NCBI GenBank assembly: GCA_947258435.1
Contig: CAMYID010000024.1
Coordinates: 1-64,000, forward strand
Source of the DNA: an uncultured Alphaproteobacteria bacterium
Lineage (GTDB): Bacteria; Pseudomonadota; Alphaproteobacteria; UBA11222
Reading direction: 5' to 3'
DNA: 64,000 nucleotides
The notes below the pieces were generated by a model. That model searched no databases. It saw only the letters and a list, made by a program, of their open reading frames with translations, and had not been told where the DNA came from. Positions 26,030 through 34,706 of the stretch are shown here, in pieces. Each line of letters starts with the position of its first letter. Positions within the stretch are counted from its first letter, which is position 1. A program made the position numbers and the translations under genes.

Positions 26030-28189
26030 TTGCGGAACAACAGGTTAGTCGGTAACGCGTTTGCGCGGCGGCTCATTGCTCTTGGGCTTGGTTTTGCGCT
26101 TGTCGCCTGCACGGTCCAGCAAACGGCGCAGCCGCCCGCGACGCAGCCACAGATAGCGGCACCTGCAGCACCTGCCGTGCAGCGGCAGCCGGAATCGCAG
26201 CGTCCCTATAATCCCGGCGCCTTTGCCACCGCCCAGCGCGGCATGTCGACCCCGGCTGCACAAAACACAGTGATGGGCACATCCCCCTCAATCGATGAGT
26301 TCTATCCTTCCGTTGGCGGGAAAAGGGCGAAATCCGCCCTCAAACGCAATCTGGGTAAAGGCGATATCTCGCTGGAGTTTCAGCGGGCTGAAATCAGTGA
26401 GATTGTGAGTGTCATTCTGGGTGACTTGCTTGGGGTACCGTTCACGATCGATCCTGATGTCCGGGGGACCGCATCGCTGCGGACCGGGGAACCGATCAGC
26501 GCCGCGGGACTCGTGCCGGTGCTTGAAACGGTGTTGGCCAGTGCGAATGCGGTGCTGATCAATCAGGGCGGGGTGTACCGTGTTTCGCTTGCCGATGCGC
26601 AGAGTTTCACGGGCGGTGCGGTCGGCGCCAATATGCCGCGGGCGAATGGCGGCGGTTTCGAGGTGTTCCCGCTGTCCTATATCGGCGCGACGGAGCTTGC
26701 CAAGATCATCAAACCCTTGCTGCCCGAAGGGCGTCCGCTTGCTGTCGATGCGGCACGCAATATTCTGATCACGGCGGGGACCGGGCCTGAATTACGTACC
26801 GTGCGTGACACGATTGCCGTATTTGACGTCGATCACATGGCGGAAAAGGCTGTATTGCTGACAAGCCTTGAACATGTTGACGTTGAAACGATCCTGCTTG
26901 AGCTTGAAAATATTTTCGGTGACACGGGCAAGGGGCCGCTGGCCGGGCTTGTCCGTTTTGTTCCGGTTGAGCGGCTGAATGCGGTCATGGTGATCTCGAC
27001 CCAGCAGGCCTATCTGCAGGAGGCGCGGGACTGGATTGCGCGGCTTGACAGGACAAGGCGGTCGGATGAGCGGCGGATATTCGTCTATTTCATGCAGCAT
27101 GGTTCGGCCAGCAATATGGTGACGACCCTGCGCGATATCTTTGGCGCGGCGCAGGGTGAAAAAGGTGATGACGGCGCGTCCTTGAACGTTGAGGGCGGTT
27201 CCGGGGAAGCGACCAGCAGCCCCTCACCGCGCGTCACGGCCGAGCAGTCCAAAAACGCCCTGCTGATTCATGCCAGCGAACGGCAGTATCAGCAGATTCT
27301 CGAGGTTTTGAGCACGCTTGATGTCGAACCGTTGCAGGTCATGATTGAAGCGCAGATCGTTGAGGTCAGTCTGGGCGACACATTGCGTTACGGCGTGCAG
27401 TATTTCATCGATACGGGTGGGCTGGGTGAAGCCACCGATAGTATCGCGCAACTGACCACCGGCATCTCGCCGACCAGTATCAGCCCCAATCTGGGCGCTG
27501 CGACGCCGCCAACGGGCGGTTTTGCCTTCACCGTTCAGGGCGGGCTTAATCAATCGCGGGTTATCCTCGATGCCCTGTCGGATCTGACTACGGTGAACAT
27601 GGTTTCAGCCCCTACTGTGTTCGTTCTCGATAATCAGGTGGCCCGGCTGAGTGTCGGTGATGAGGTGCCCATCATTACCCAGACCTCCGAAGGGCTCACC
27701 GATGACGCGCGCACGGTGAATACGGTGCAATATCGCAGCACGGGGGTGTTGCTTGAGGTCACGCCGCGGGTGAATTCGGGTGGCATGGTGACGCTTGAGA
27801 TCGTGCAGGAGGTGAGTGCCGCCGTGAATACGCAGGCCTCAGGAACCTCCACAATCGATTCGCCGACGATCCAGCAGCGTAGCTTCCTCAGCACAGTTGC
27901 GGTCAATGATGGAGAGACGGTTCTGCTTGGCGGTCTGATCCGCGAAACCGGAACGAAGGGTAAAAGCGGTATTCCCGGTCTGCATACGGTCCCGGTACTT
28001 GGCCATCTGTTCGGTCGGACCACAAAGACTGCGCAACGCACCGAGCTGATGGTGATGATCACACCGACCGTTGTACGAAACACGCAGGACCATCGTGATG
28101 TTACCCACGAAATCGGCCGTCAGTTCCAGGGCGTCTTGCGAGTGCAGCAGGAGGGCGCCGCCCAGCCGCGCCAGGAATTCAGCGACTAG
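26030..28189 (+). CDS. gspD: Type II secretion secretin GspD, predicted lipoprotein
   Basis: 719 residues from the TTG at 26030 (RBS AAGGGG, six bases away; another TTG at 26006 is possible). The leader ends in a lipobox, LVAC with Cys27, so the protein is probably lipidated. Then a Pro/Ala linker, N0-N3 domains (DISLEFQRAEISEIVSVILG; YIGATELAKIIKPLLPEGR; LTSLEHVDVETILLELEN) and the secretin core (QVMIEAQIVEVSLGDTLRYG, SVGDEVPIITQ, GVLLEVTPRVN, GETVLLGGLIRE, VPVLGHLFG). It forms the outer-membrane channel. Lipidated secretins such as Pseudomonas HxcQ do not need a separate pilotin, and none is seen here. Confidence 0.93.
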   Translation: MRNNRLVGNAFARRLIALGLGFALVACTVQQTAQPPATQPQIAAPAAPAVQRQPESQRPYNPGAFATAQRGMSTPAAQNTVMGTSPSIDEFYPSVGGKRAKSALKRNLGKGDISLEFQRAEISEIVSVILGDLLGVPFTIDPDVRGTASLRTGEPISAAGLVPVLETVLASANAVLINQGGVYRVSLADAQSFTGGAVGANMPRANGGGFEVFPLSYIGATELAKIIKPLLPEGRPLAVDAARNILITAGTGPELRTVRDTIAVFDVDHMAEKAVLLTSLEHVDVETILLELENIFGDTGKGPLAGLVRFVPVERLNAVMVISTQQAYLQEARDWIARLDRTRRSDERRIFVYFMQHGSASNMVTTLRDIFGAAQGEKGDDGASLNVEGGSGEATSSPSPRVTAEQSKNALLIHASERQYQQILEVLSTLDVEPLQVMIEAQIVEVSLGDTLRYGVQYFIDTGGLGEATDSIAQLTTGISPTSISPNLGAATPPTGGFAFTVQGGLNQSRVILDALSDLTTVNMVSAPTVFVLDNQVARLSVGDEVPIITQTSEGLTDDARTVNTVQYRSTGVLLEVTPRVNSGGMVTLEIVQEVSAAVNTQASGTSTIDSPTIQQRSFLSTVAVNDGETVLLGGLIRETGTKGKSGIPGLHTVPVLGHLFGRTTKTAQRTELMVMITPTVVRNTQDHRDVTHEIGRQFQGVLRVQQEGAAQPRQEFSD

Positions 28190-28460
28190 ATAATTCTCTT
28201 ATGCATCGCTGCATGATGCGGGCTGAAGCGTCGGCATGAAGGGTCATAGTAGCACATGGCCGTGTATGCTGCTGTGCGGCCTGTATTCATATGGCAAGGC
28301 AAAAAGGAGGGTAGATACTCTTTTCTCCGCATCGGGAGAAAGAGCCGATACCGTCACATGGAAAACAGGCTCCATGGCGCGTTTGCCTGTCTGAGCAGAT
28401 CGCACGGGAAAACACTGCCTTCGAACGCGCAATTTGCGGCGGTATCGGGTTTCAGATGCT

Positions 28461-29672
28461 TTATAGCGGGTTGAGAACCGTATCGAGTTGATAGCGGCCT
28501 GAGCCGGAACAGCAATGGCGCACCGCCAACACATAGGTGCCGGGATTGACCACAGTCTGGACGGCAAAGTTATAGCGGCTGCCGCTATTGTCATCGTCGC
28601 CCACGAGTGTGCCGTTCGAGTCGGTAAGGGTTGCGGCAATATCGGTGGGTCCGCTTGAGGCAATGGTCAGACTGCCCGGCGCGGTGACGGTCAGGCTGAA
28701 CATGTCAACATCGTCCGGGCCGCCAATATGTCCTGTGACGCTTGCGCTGACCGCGCCGCCGCCAAGCAGCGGTGTCGCGGTTGCCGTCGTGCCACCATGA
28801 TCGTCAGGTTCGGCAACTGGCGGCGTTGTCTCGCCGCCGCGCACGGCAATATCATAGCTTGTCACGGGGGTCAGCGAATCAGACCCGCTGAACAGCAGAA
28901 TTTTGCCAAATCCGTCTGCGGTGTCAGGGCCGATCACAATATTCGTCGTCAGCGTATCGCCACTGACGGCTGTTTGCCCGACACGGCTGCCGGCAGGGCC
29001 GGCAATCACCGCGAATTTTCCCGCCGTTTCAACATCGGGCCCTGTAATCGTCAGCCCGACTCGCTGATTGCGGGCAAGCACGGCAATAGGGTCCGGTTCA
29101 AGGGCTGCGAGCAGGTCAAAGCCGGCATTCGCGTTCGGCGCACTTGCAAGAGTATCGACGACAGCCGCGACCACTGGCGCGACGGCACCGGGCAGCCGTT
29201 CATCGTTTGCCGCGATATCGCCGAGGCTGCTGCCCAGCGCATCCCCCGGCTGTGCGGAGACATTGCCGTTTTCTCCCTCCAGCGCGGAAAACAACCCGTT
29301 CGCCGTGCGTTGGATGAGGAGCGGACGCTCCCCCGGATCGCCGCCAATTTCCCGATAAAGATCAAATAGCCGGCCGCCCGCCCGCGCAAGTTGTCGATCA
29401 ATATCAGACAATGTACCCAGATCGCCGGCAAATTCACCGGTTTCAGGCAGGATTGTCAGAAGCGGGCCTTCCCCTTCAACATTATCAGGTGCCAGGCGGC
29501 GGATATCGTTCATGATTTCCGCAAGCCGGTTCAGATAGGCATCGCCTGAAATTTCTGTATCCGCAGTCAGAACCGACTGCGCGACAACCGGCGTTGCCAA
29601 CACAGATAAAGCAAGCCCGGCGCTTGCGATCCGGGCGATGCGTTTTGCAGCTACATTCATGTGCTTTTTCAC
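28461..29672 (-). CDS. Secreted protein with C-terminal PPC domain
   Basis: About 404 residues with a signal peptide (RIARIASAGLALSVLATPVVAQ). The middle ~230 residues are not recognised; one part (LTITGPDVETAGKFAVIAG) looks Ig-like. The last ~110 residues form a pre-peptidase C-terminal (PPC) domain: ATPLLGGGAVSASVTGHI, DDVDMFSLTVTAPGSLTIA, GTLVGDDDNSGSRYNF and NPGTYVLAV. PPC domains are common on exported hydrolases, but no protease domain is present. The GTG at 29672 overlaps the stop of the upstream gene (GTGA), giving tight coupling; an ATG at 29660 is the alternative. Confidence 0.75.
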   Translation of the reverse strand: MKKHMNVAAKRIARIASAGLALSVLATPVVAQSVLTADTEISGDAYLNRLAEIMNDIRRLAPDNVEGEGPLLTILPETGEFAGDLGTLSDIDRQLARAGGRLFDLYREIGGDPGERPLLIQRTANGLFSALEGENGNVSAQPGDALGSSLGDIAANDERLPGAVAPVVAAVVDTLASAPNANAGFDLLAALEPDPIAVLARNQRVGLTITGPDVETAGKFAVIAGPAGSRVGQTAVSGDTLTTNIVIGPDTADGFGKILLFSGSDSLTPVTSYDIAVRGGETTPPVAEPDDHGGTTATATPLLGGGAVSASVTGHIGGPDDVDMFSLTVTAPGSLTIASSGPTDIAATLTDSNGTLVGDDDNSGSRYNFAVQTVVNPGTYVLAVRHCCSGSGRYQLDTVLNPL

Positions 29673-31195
29673 CAAACTGGTCCCATGCAGTTTTTAGGAA
29701 CTGTGACGCGGATGCCGCGACTAAAATAATTGATAAAAGTGTTGCCTGTACATGGTGCGCGGGTAAAGCCGATATTGAAGAAACCATCGGCTTTTACGCG
29801 CGTCACCTCGACAAAGTGATAGGCCGCGTTTGAATCGCGTACGATTCCGCACCATTTCGACTGCCCGCCAAACAGCCCCTGCAGCGAACAGACATAGCTG
29901 CCAATTTCAGCATTGCGGCTGAACAGCGGCGAAGTATCGCGTTCAGACATCCTTGTTGCGGCGGCGGCTTTTTCAGCGGCGCTCCGGGGGTCAATGCGCT
30001 GCGGCGTGGCGGCGGCTTGTGTGAGGCGCGCCATCCGTTCCCCGGCCAGCTGCGCAACCTGACTTTGCGGATATTGCGCGGCAAGTGCCGAATAGCTTGC
30101 CAGCGCTTGTTCGGTCTGACCGGCCTGCTCGGCACTTAGTGCGGCGACAAAGCGCTGTTCGGGCGTTGCGATACGGGCCTGGGGTGTGGCTGGCGGCGCC
30201 GACCGGTACGCTGAACCTTCTGAAGGTGCGGCAGCGGGCGGCGCAGCGGGAGCCGGGTTGCTGAAATTGCCGGTCTGTGCGATCTGCATTGCCGGCTGCG
30301 GTGCAGCCACCGGCGTTGCGACGGGTGGCGCATTCCGAGGTGTCAGTTTATCGGCGGCGCCTGTATCGGTGCCGACCGCGGCGGGTGCGGTTGCCATTGC
30401 GGGCAAGGGGGCCTGAAAGCGACCATTACCGTAACGATAGCGCGGGGCATCTGCCCGGCCCGCATTTGCCACCTGATATGCGTTGGACCCGATAAAGGCA
30501 CCGCTATAATTGTTTTCGATGCCGCTGCCTGAAATCACCACCGTGTCATCTGTCATGCCGATGTCGATGCGGCTATTTGTCGGCCATCCGTCATTCTGCG
30601 CCAGGGAAGATCGTGCTGCTGTGCGTGCAAATCCCCGCTGCGGGTTCGGGGCCGATGCGGCTGTTCTGGAGTACGAGCTGCCGGCAGTGCCTGCTGTCCC
30701 TGTCTGCCTGGGCGATTGAAATGCCGGCGATTGAAGTGATGCGCCGACCTGACGTTCGGAAATCAGTTGCCCGCGGTCAAAGATGCTGACCGTATGGCTG
30801 CCATCTGTGCGAAAGGTCATGAACTGACCATTGCGCATGCCGGCCTGATAGGTGCCGATCAGCTGGGTCCTGTCGGGATAGGTCGTCGTGATCGGGCCAT
30901 GCATTTCGCCGGCCCAGAATGTTCCTTCATTGCGCTGCGTTTCCTGACCGTTCTGATACCAGATCAGGGTTCCGTGTCCGGACAGAAGGCCGTCCTGACA
31001 AGCACCGTACCAGCGAATGCTTTCACCATCGCTGGGGAAGGGGTTGCTTGTTCCGCAACCGCTAACCCGGTCACGAATGACATTGCCCGCACCGGCTGCC
31101 GGCGCCCAGAATGCCGCAACGACAGAAAACAGAAACAGCTGTCCAAGCAGGACAGATGCAGGCCGGCTCGATTGTTTGCGCCGTACCACTATCAA
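29669..31195 (-). CDS. Secreted MORN-repeat-like protein of unknown function
   Basis: About 508 residues. Signal peptide (ASVLLGQLFLFSVVAAFWAP...AGA). Residues ~35-125 contain MORN-like repeats: YGACQDGLLSGHGTLIWYQN, EGTFWAGEMHGPITTTYPDR, IGTYQAGMRNGQFMTF. A long Ala/Pro-rich disordered region follows, then a short helical stretch (EQRFVAALSAEQAGQTEQAL, tetratricopeptide-like) and a C-terminal domain with several Cys (YVCSLQGLFGGQSKWCGIV; APCTGNTFINYFSRG). No ATG start is available; the TTG at 31195 with AAGGGG seven bases upstream is chosen. It is an operon with the PPC protein and faces the secretin gene. Confidence 0.7.
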   Translation of the reverse strand: MIVVRRKQSSRPASVLLGQLFLFSVVAAFWAPAAGAGNVIRDRVSGCGTSNPFPSDGESIRWYGACQDGLLSGHGTLIWYQNGQETQRNEGTFWAGEMHGPITTTYPDRTQLIGTYQAGMRNGQFMTFRTDGSHTVSIFDRGQLISERQVGASLQSPAFQSPRQTGTAGTAGSSYSRTAASAPNPQRGFARTAARSSLAQNDGWPTNSRIDIGMTDDTVVISGSGIENNYSGAFIGSNAYQVANAGRADAPRYRYGNGRFQAPLPAMATAPAAVGTDTGAADKLTPRNAPPVATPVAAPQPAMQIAQTGNFSNPAPAAPPAAAPSEGSAYRSAPPATPQARIATPEQRFVAALSAEQAGQTEQALASYSALAAQYPQSQVAQLAGERMARLTQAAATPQRIDPRSAAEKAAAATRMSERDTSPLFSRNAEIGSYVCSLQGLFGGQSKWCGIVRDSNAAYHFVEVTRVKADGFFNIGFTRAPCTGNTFINYFSRGIRVTVPKNCMGPVW

Positions 31196-31284
31196 TGCAG
31201 AACCCCTTATCAACCCCGGGGCCAATACCCCGCCCACTGAATCACATCTGACTTTACCGGATTTCGGGGATAAAATAACAGTGA

Positions 31285-31884
31285 TTATGTTATAAAGCGG
31301 GCAGCCGGATCACTTTCGAGCAGGGCAAACAGCAGGTGATCGCGCCAGGCGCCATTGATACGCAGATAGCGCCGCGCCAGCCCCTCATACTGAAAGCCTG
31401 TGCGCAGAAGAACGGCTTTCGATGGCTCATTTTCAGGCAGACAGGCGGCTTCCAGCCGGTGCAGGCGTAATTCGCGAAATACAAAGGGGATGATTGCGCG
31501 TACCGCGTCCTGCATCACGCCCTGGCCCGCATAGCGTTCGCCTGTCCAGTAACCCGCCGAGCAGGACTGGGTGACGCCACGGCGGATATTTGACAAGGTG
31601 ATGCTGCCCTGCAACGCATCGTCCTGCTTGCGGAAGATAAAAAACGGGTAGGCCGTCTCCTCGCGCAGTTCCTGGGCATAGCGGCGCAGCCGGCGGCGGA
31701 ACGCAGGGCGTGTCAGATCGTCATGCGGCCAAACCGGTTCCCAGGGCGTCAGATAAGCACGGCTTTCCGACCGCAATTCCGTCCAGGCGTCGAAATCGCC
31801 AAAGACGGGCAATCGCAGATAGACATGCTTGCCTTCCACACATAACTCGTTATCCGCCGCGCCCAGTGAGCGTAAAATAGACAT
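31285..31884 (-). CDS. GNAT acetyltransferase, RimJ/RimL type
   Basis: 199 residues. GNAT fold with the acetyl-CoA loop GYWTGERYAGQGVMQDAVRA (R/Q-x2-G-x-G/A analogue), FVFRELRLHRLEAACLPENE and the late KAVLLRTGFQYEGLARRYLR. Closest by pattern to the RimJ group that acetylates the N-terminal Ala of ribosomal protein S5. It is 28 bp downstream of the M16 peptidase gene, a common alphaproteobacterial order. Confidence 0.88.
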   Translation of the reverse strand: MSILRSLGAADNELCVEGKHVYLRLPVFGDFDAWTELRSESRAYLTPWEPVWPHDDLTRPAFRRRLRRYAQELREETAYPFFIFRKQDDALQGSITLSNIRRGVTQSCSAGYWTGERYAGQGVMQDAVRAIIPFVFRELRLHRLEAACLPENEPSKAVLLRTGFQYEGLARRYLRINGAWRDHLLFALLESDPAARFIT

Positions 31885-31912
31885 CGGCGCTTGCCTCCCA
31901 ACCCGGGAAAAT

Positions 31913-33178
31913 TTATTGCCGCGTGAATCTTGCCTTTATTTCGTCCTGGCTGGCAAGTCGGGAAATCGGACCGAGCGCGGCGACGGTGGGGGAGGCCTGG
32001 TTCAGAAGCCGCTCGGCAAACAAAGCGATTTCGCTTTCATCGATGCCGTCAAGCCGGGAAAGCAGTTCCCCTGTCGGGATGATGCGGTCATAGATCATCA
32101 ACTGCCGCGCCAGCTGTTCGCAGCAGGCAGCCGGCGATTCAAGGCTCATCATAAGCCCCGCCTTCAGTTGCGTGCGCCCCCGTGCGGTTTCTTCCGCGCT
32201 TGTGCCGGTTGCCATCGCGGCGATTTCATCGGTGATCACGGCGACGATATCGCCAAGCCCCGCTTCGCCTGTTCCCGCATAAATGCCCATCAGCCCGCTA
32301 TCGGCATAGGCGGAGGAGAAGGCAAAGATGCTGTAGCACAGGCCGCGTTTTTCGCGCACTTCCTGAAACAGGCGCGACGACATGCCGCCGCCCAGAATGG
32401 TGGTGAACAGCTGGCCGGTATAATAATCCCGATGCCCATAAGCCTGTCCCTCAAGGCCCAGCAGAAGATGTGCCTGTTCAAGGCTTTTTTCCTGCCGGGT
32501 ATCACCGCCCCGATAGGCCGCCGCCGCCGGCTTCTCGGGCCGGCCCTTTGCCAGTGCGCCGAAATGGGTGTGTGCAAGCCGCACCAGTGTCTCATGGTCG
32601 ACAGCTCCCGCCCCTGACAGCACCATCCGCGTACCGTGATAATGGCGCTGCATATATTCGGATAGATTATCCGAAGTGAAACCGCCGACACTGTCGAGTG
32701 TGCCCAGGATCGGCCGGCCGAGCGGCTGATCGGGAAAGGCGGCTTCCTGCATCCTGTCAAAAACAAGATCGTCCGGGGTATCAAGTGCCTGGCCGATCTC
32801 CTGAAAGATTACATCGCGCTCACGGGCAAGCTCTGTCTTGTCGAAAGTCGAATTTTGCAGGATATCGGCCAGCAGATCGACAGCCAGCGGAATATCGTCT
32901 TTCAGGATTCGCACGAAATAGGCGGTCTGCTCGCGGCTGGTATAGGCATTCAGATGGCCGCCGACCGCTTCGATTTCCTCGGCGATCCGGCGCGCATCGC
33001 GCCGCTTTGTGCCTTTGAACGCCATATGTTCGAGCATATGGGAAATGCCATGTGCCGCGATCTCTTCATGCCGCGCGCCCGCATCCACCCAAACGCCGAT
33101 CGCGGCGGTCTGCACATGCGGCATATGGGTACTGACGACGCGCAGTCCATTGGGCAGCGTGGTTAGTTGATGGTCCAT
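31913..33178 (-). CDS. M16-family zinc metallopeptidase (processing-peptidase-like)
   Basis: 421 residues with the inverted zinc motif HMLEH (His47-x2-Glu50-His51) in ISHMLEHMAFKGTKRRDARR and a distal Glu region, followed by YTSREQTAYFVRILKDDIPL and the second M16 domain (QEVREKRGLCYSIFAF). It resembles the mitochondrial processing peptidase beta subunit. It lies five bases after thrC, so it is cotranscribed. Confidence 0.94.
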   Translation of the reverse strand: MDHQLTTLPNGLRVVSTHMPHVQTAAIGVWVDAGARHEEIAAHGISHMLEHMAFKGTKRRDARRIAEEIEAVGGHLNAYTSREQTAYFVRILKDDIPLAVDLLADILQNSTFDKTELARERDVIFQEIGQALDTPDDLVFDRMQEAAFPDQPLGRPILGTLDSVGGFTSDNLSEYMQRHYHGTRMVLSGAGAVDHETLVRLAHTHFGALAKGRPEKPAAAAYRGGDTRQEKSLEQAHLLLGLEGQAYGHRDYYTGQLFTTILGGGMSSRLFQEVREKRGLCYSIFAFSSAYADSGLMGIYAGTGEAGLGDIVAVITDEIAAMATGTSAEETARGRTQLKAGLMMSLESPAACCEQLARQLMIYDRIIPTGELLSRLDGIDESEIALFAERLLNQASPTVAALGPISRLASQDEIKARFTRQ

Positions 33179-33183
33179 AAATG

Positions 33184-34575
33184 TCAGATACGTGAGTTGA
33201 TGAAGCTTTCAACAGCTTGCAGGTCATTGGGTAAGATTTCGTAACGCTCCTCGCATTGGCGCAGATCCGCGTAACGGTCGGGCAATGGGGGTGTCTGGCC
33301 GGTTGCCTGCCGCACCGCTTCGGGAAATTTGCCCGGATGGGCGGTGGCCAGTGTAACCATCGGCGTATCGCTGTCGGGCTGTATTTGCTGGCGCGCGGCG
33401 GCCCGGCCCACAGCACTGTGCGGGTCCATGAGATAGCCTGTTTCGCGGTAGCTCTGTGCGATTTCGTCGCGGGTTGCGGCTTCATCTATCCGGCAGGCGG
33501 TAAAATCCTGGCGGATCCGGCGCAGTGCCGGATCGGACAGGGTGAAAGCCCCTGACTGGGTCAGCCCGTCCATATAGCGGCGCACTGCTGCCGGATCCCG
33601 ATCTGTCGCATCAAACAGCAGGCGTTCGAAGTTGCTCGATATCTGGATATCCATGCTGGGGCTGATCGTCTGGCTGACCTCGCTCACAGCGTAATGTCCC
33701 GTGGCAAGGGTACGGGCCAGAATATCATTCACATTGGTCGCGATAACCAACTGCCCCACCGGCAGTCCCATGCGCTTGGCGGCATAGCCCGCATAGATAT
33801 CGCCGAAATTCCCCGTCGGCACACTGAAATCGGTCGGGCGGCTTTCCCGACCAAGCGACAATGCGGCATGGAAATAATAGACGATCTGGGGCATGACGCG
33901 GGCCCAGTTGATCGAATTCATCCCCGACAAGCGTGCTTTGTCACGGAAACCGGCATCGTTGAACATGGCTTTGACCAGCGCCTGACAATCATCGAACGTC
34001 CCCTCGATGGCAATATTATGCACATTGGGTTCGGTGACCGTCGTCATTTGAAGCCGCTGAATGTCCGAGGTGCGACCGTGCGGATGCAGGACAAAAATAT
34101 CCGCTGCCGCGCGCCCGGCGATTGCGTGAATAGCGGCGCTACCCGTATCACCCGATGTCGCAACAAGGATCGTCACGCGGGCTTTGCGTCGGGTCAGCGC
34201 GTCATCGAACAGCCGGCCCACAAGCTGCAGCGCCACATCCTTGAATGCGAGGGTCGGACCATGAAACAGCTCAAGCAGCCAGTTGCGCCGGTCAAGTTGA
34301 ACAAGCGGGGTCACCGCCTTGTGGTCGAAGCTGGCGTAAGCGGCATCGATCAGCGATTGCAGGCGCGGGCCGGGCATGGCATCGCCGACAAGTGGCGCCA
34401 TGACGCGGAAGGCAAGCGCCGCATAGTCAAGCCGTGCCATCTCCGCCAGATCGGTGGCGGAAAATTGCGGCCAGCTTTCAGGCACGTACAGTCCGCCATC
34501 GCTGGCCAGTCCGGTCAGCAATGCGGATTCAAAATCGACGGGGCCGCCCCCGCCACGGGTGCTGATATAGTTCAC
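33184..34575 (-). CDS. thrC: Threonine synthase
   Basis: 463 residues from a GTG at 34575 (MNYISTRGGGGPVDFESALL), preceded by GAAGAG. PLP-binding segment HGPTLAFKDVALQLVG with the Schiff-base Lys, the phosphate loop VATSGDTGSAA and GMNSINWARVMPQIVYYF, all of the long (type II) threonine synthase. It converts O-phosphohomoserine to threonine. The upstream open frame to 34653 lacks homology and is not included. Confidence 0.96.
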   Translation of the reverse strand: MNYISTRGGGGPVDFESALLTGLASDGGLYVPESWPQFSATDLAEMARLDYAALAFRVMAPLVGDAMPGPRLQSLIDAAYASFDHKAVTPLVQLDRRNWLLELFHGPTLAFKDVALQLVGRLFDDALTRRKARVTILVATSGDTGSAAIHAIAGRAAADIFVLHPHGRTSDIQRLQMTTVTEPNVHNIAIEGTFDDCQALVKAMFNDAGFRDKARLSGMNSINWARVMPQIVYYFHAALSLGRESRPTDFSVPTGNFGDIYAGYAAKRMGLPVGQLVIATNVNDILARTLATGHYAVSEVSQTISPSMDIQISSNFERLLFDATDRDPAAVRRYMDGLTQSGAFTLSDPALRRIRQDFTACRIDEAATRDEIAQSYRETGYLMDPHSAVGRAAARQQIQPDSDTPMVTLATAHPGKFPEAVRQATGQTPPLPDRYADLRQCEERYEILPNDLQAVESFINSRI

Positions 34576-34706
34576 TGAATACTCTTCATGCTGGTGGCCG
34601 CATGGCGGCAGCCGGTGGTGCGGTAACCTAATCCGCCGGCATGGCTGCTGCAACCGGCGCGTGGAACTACGTTATGCCCCTACTGGCTGTGGCGCTGCCC
34701 AGCCCC

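Noticed and set aside
28256..28474. 72-codon ORF between gspD and the PPC gene
   Set aside because: An AAGGAGG-like string occurs inside it but has no following start codon; composition looks non-coding.
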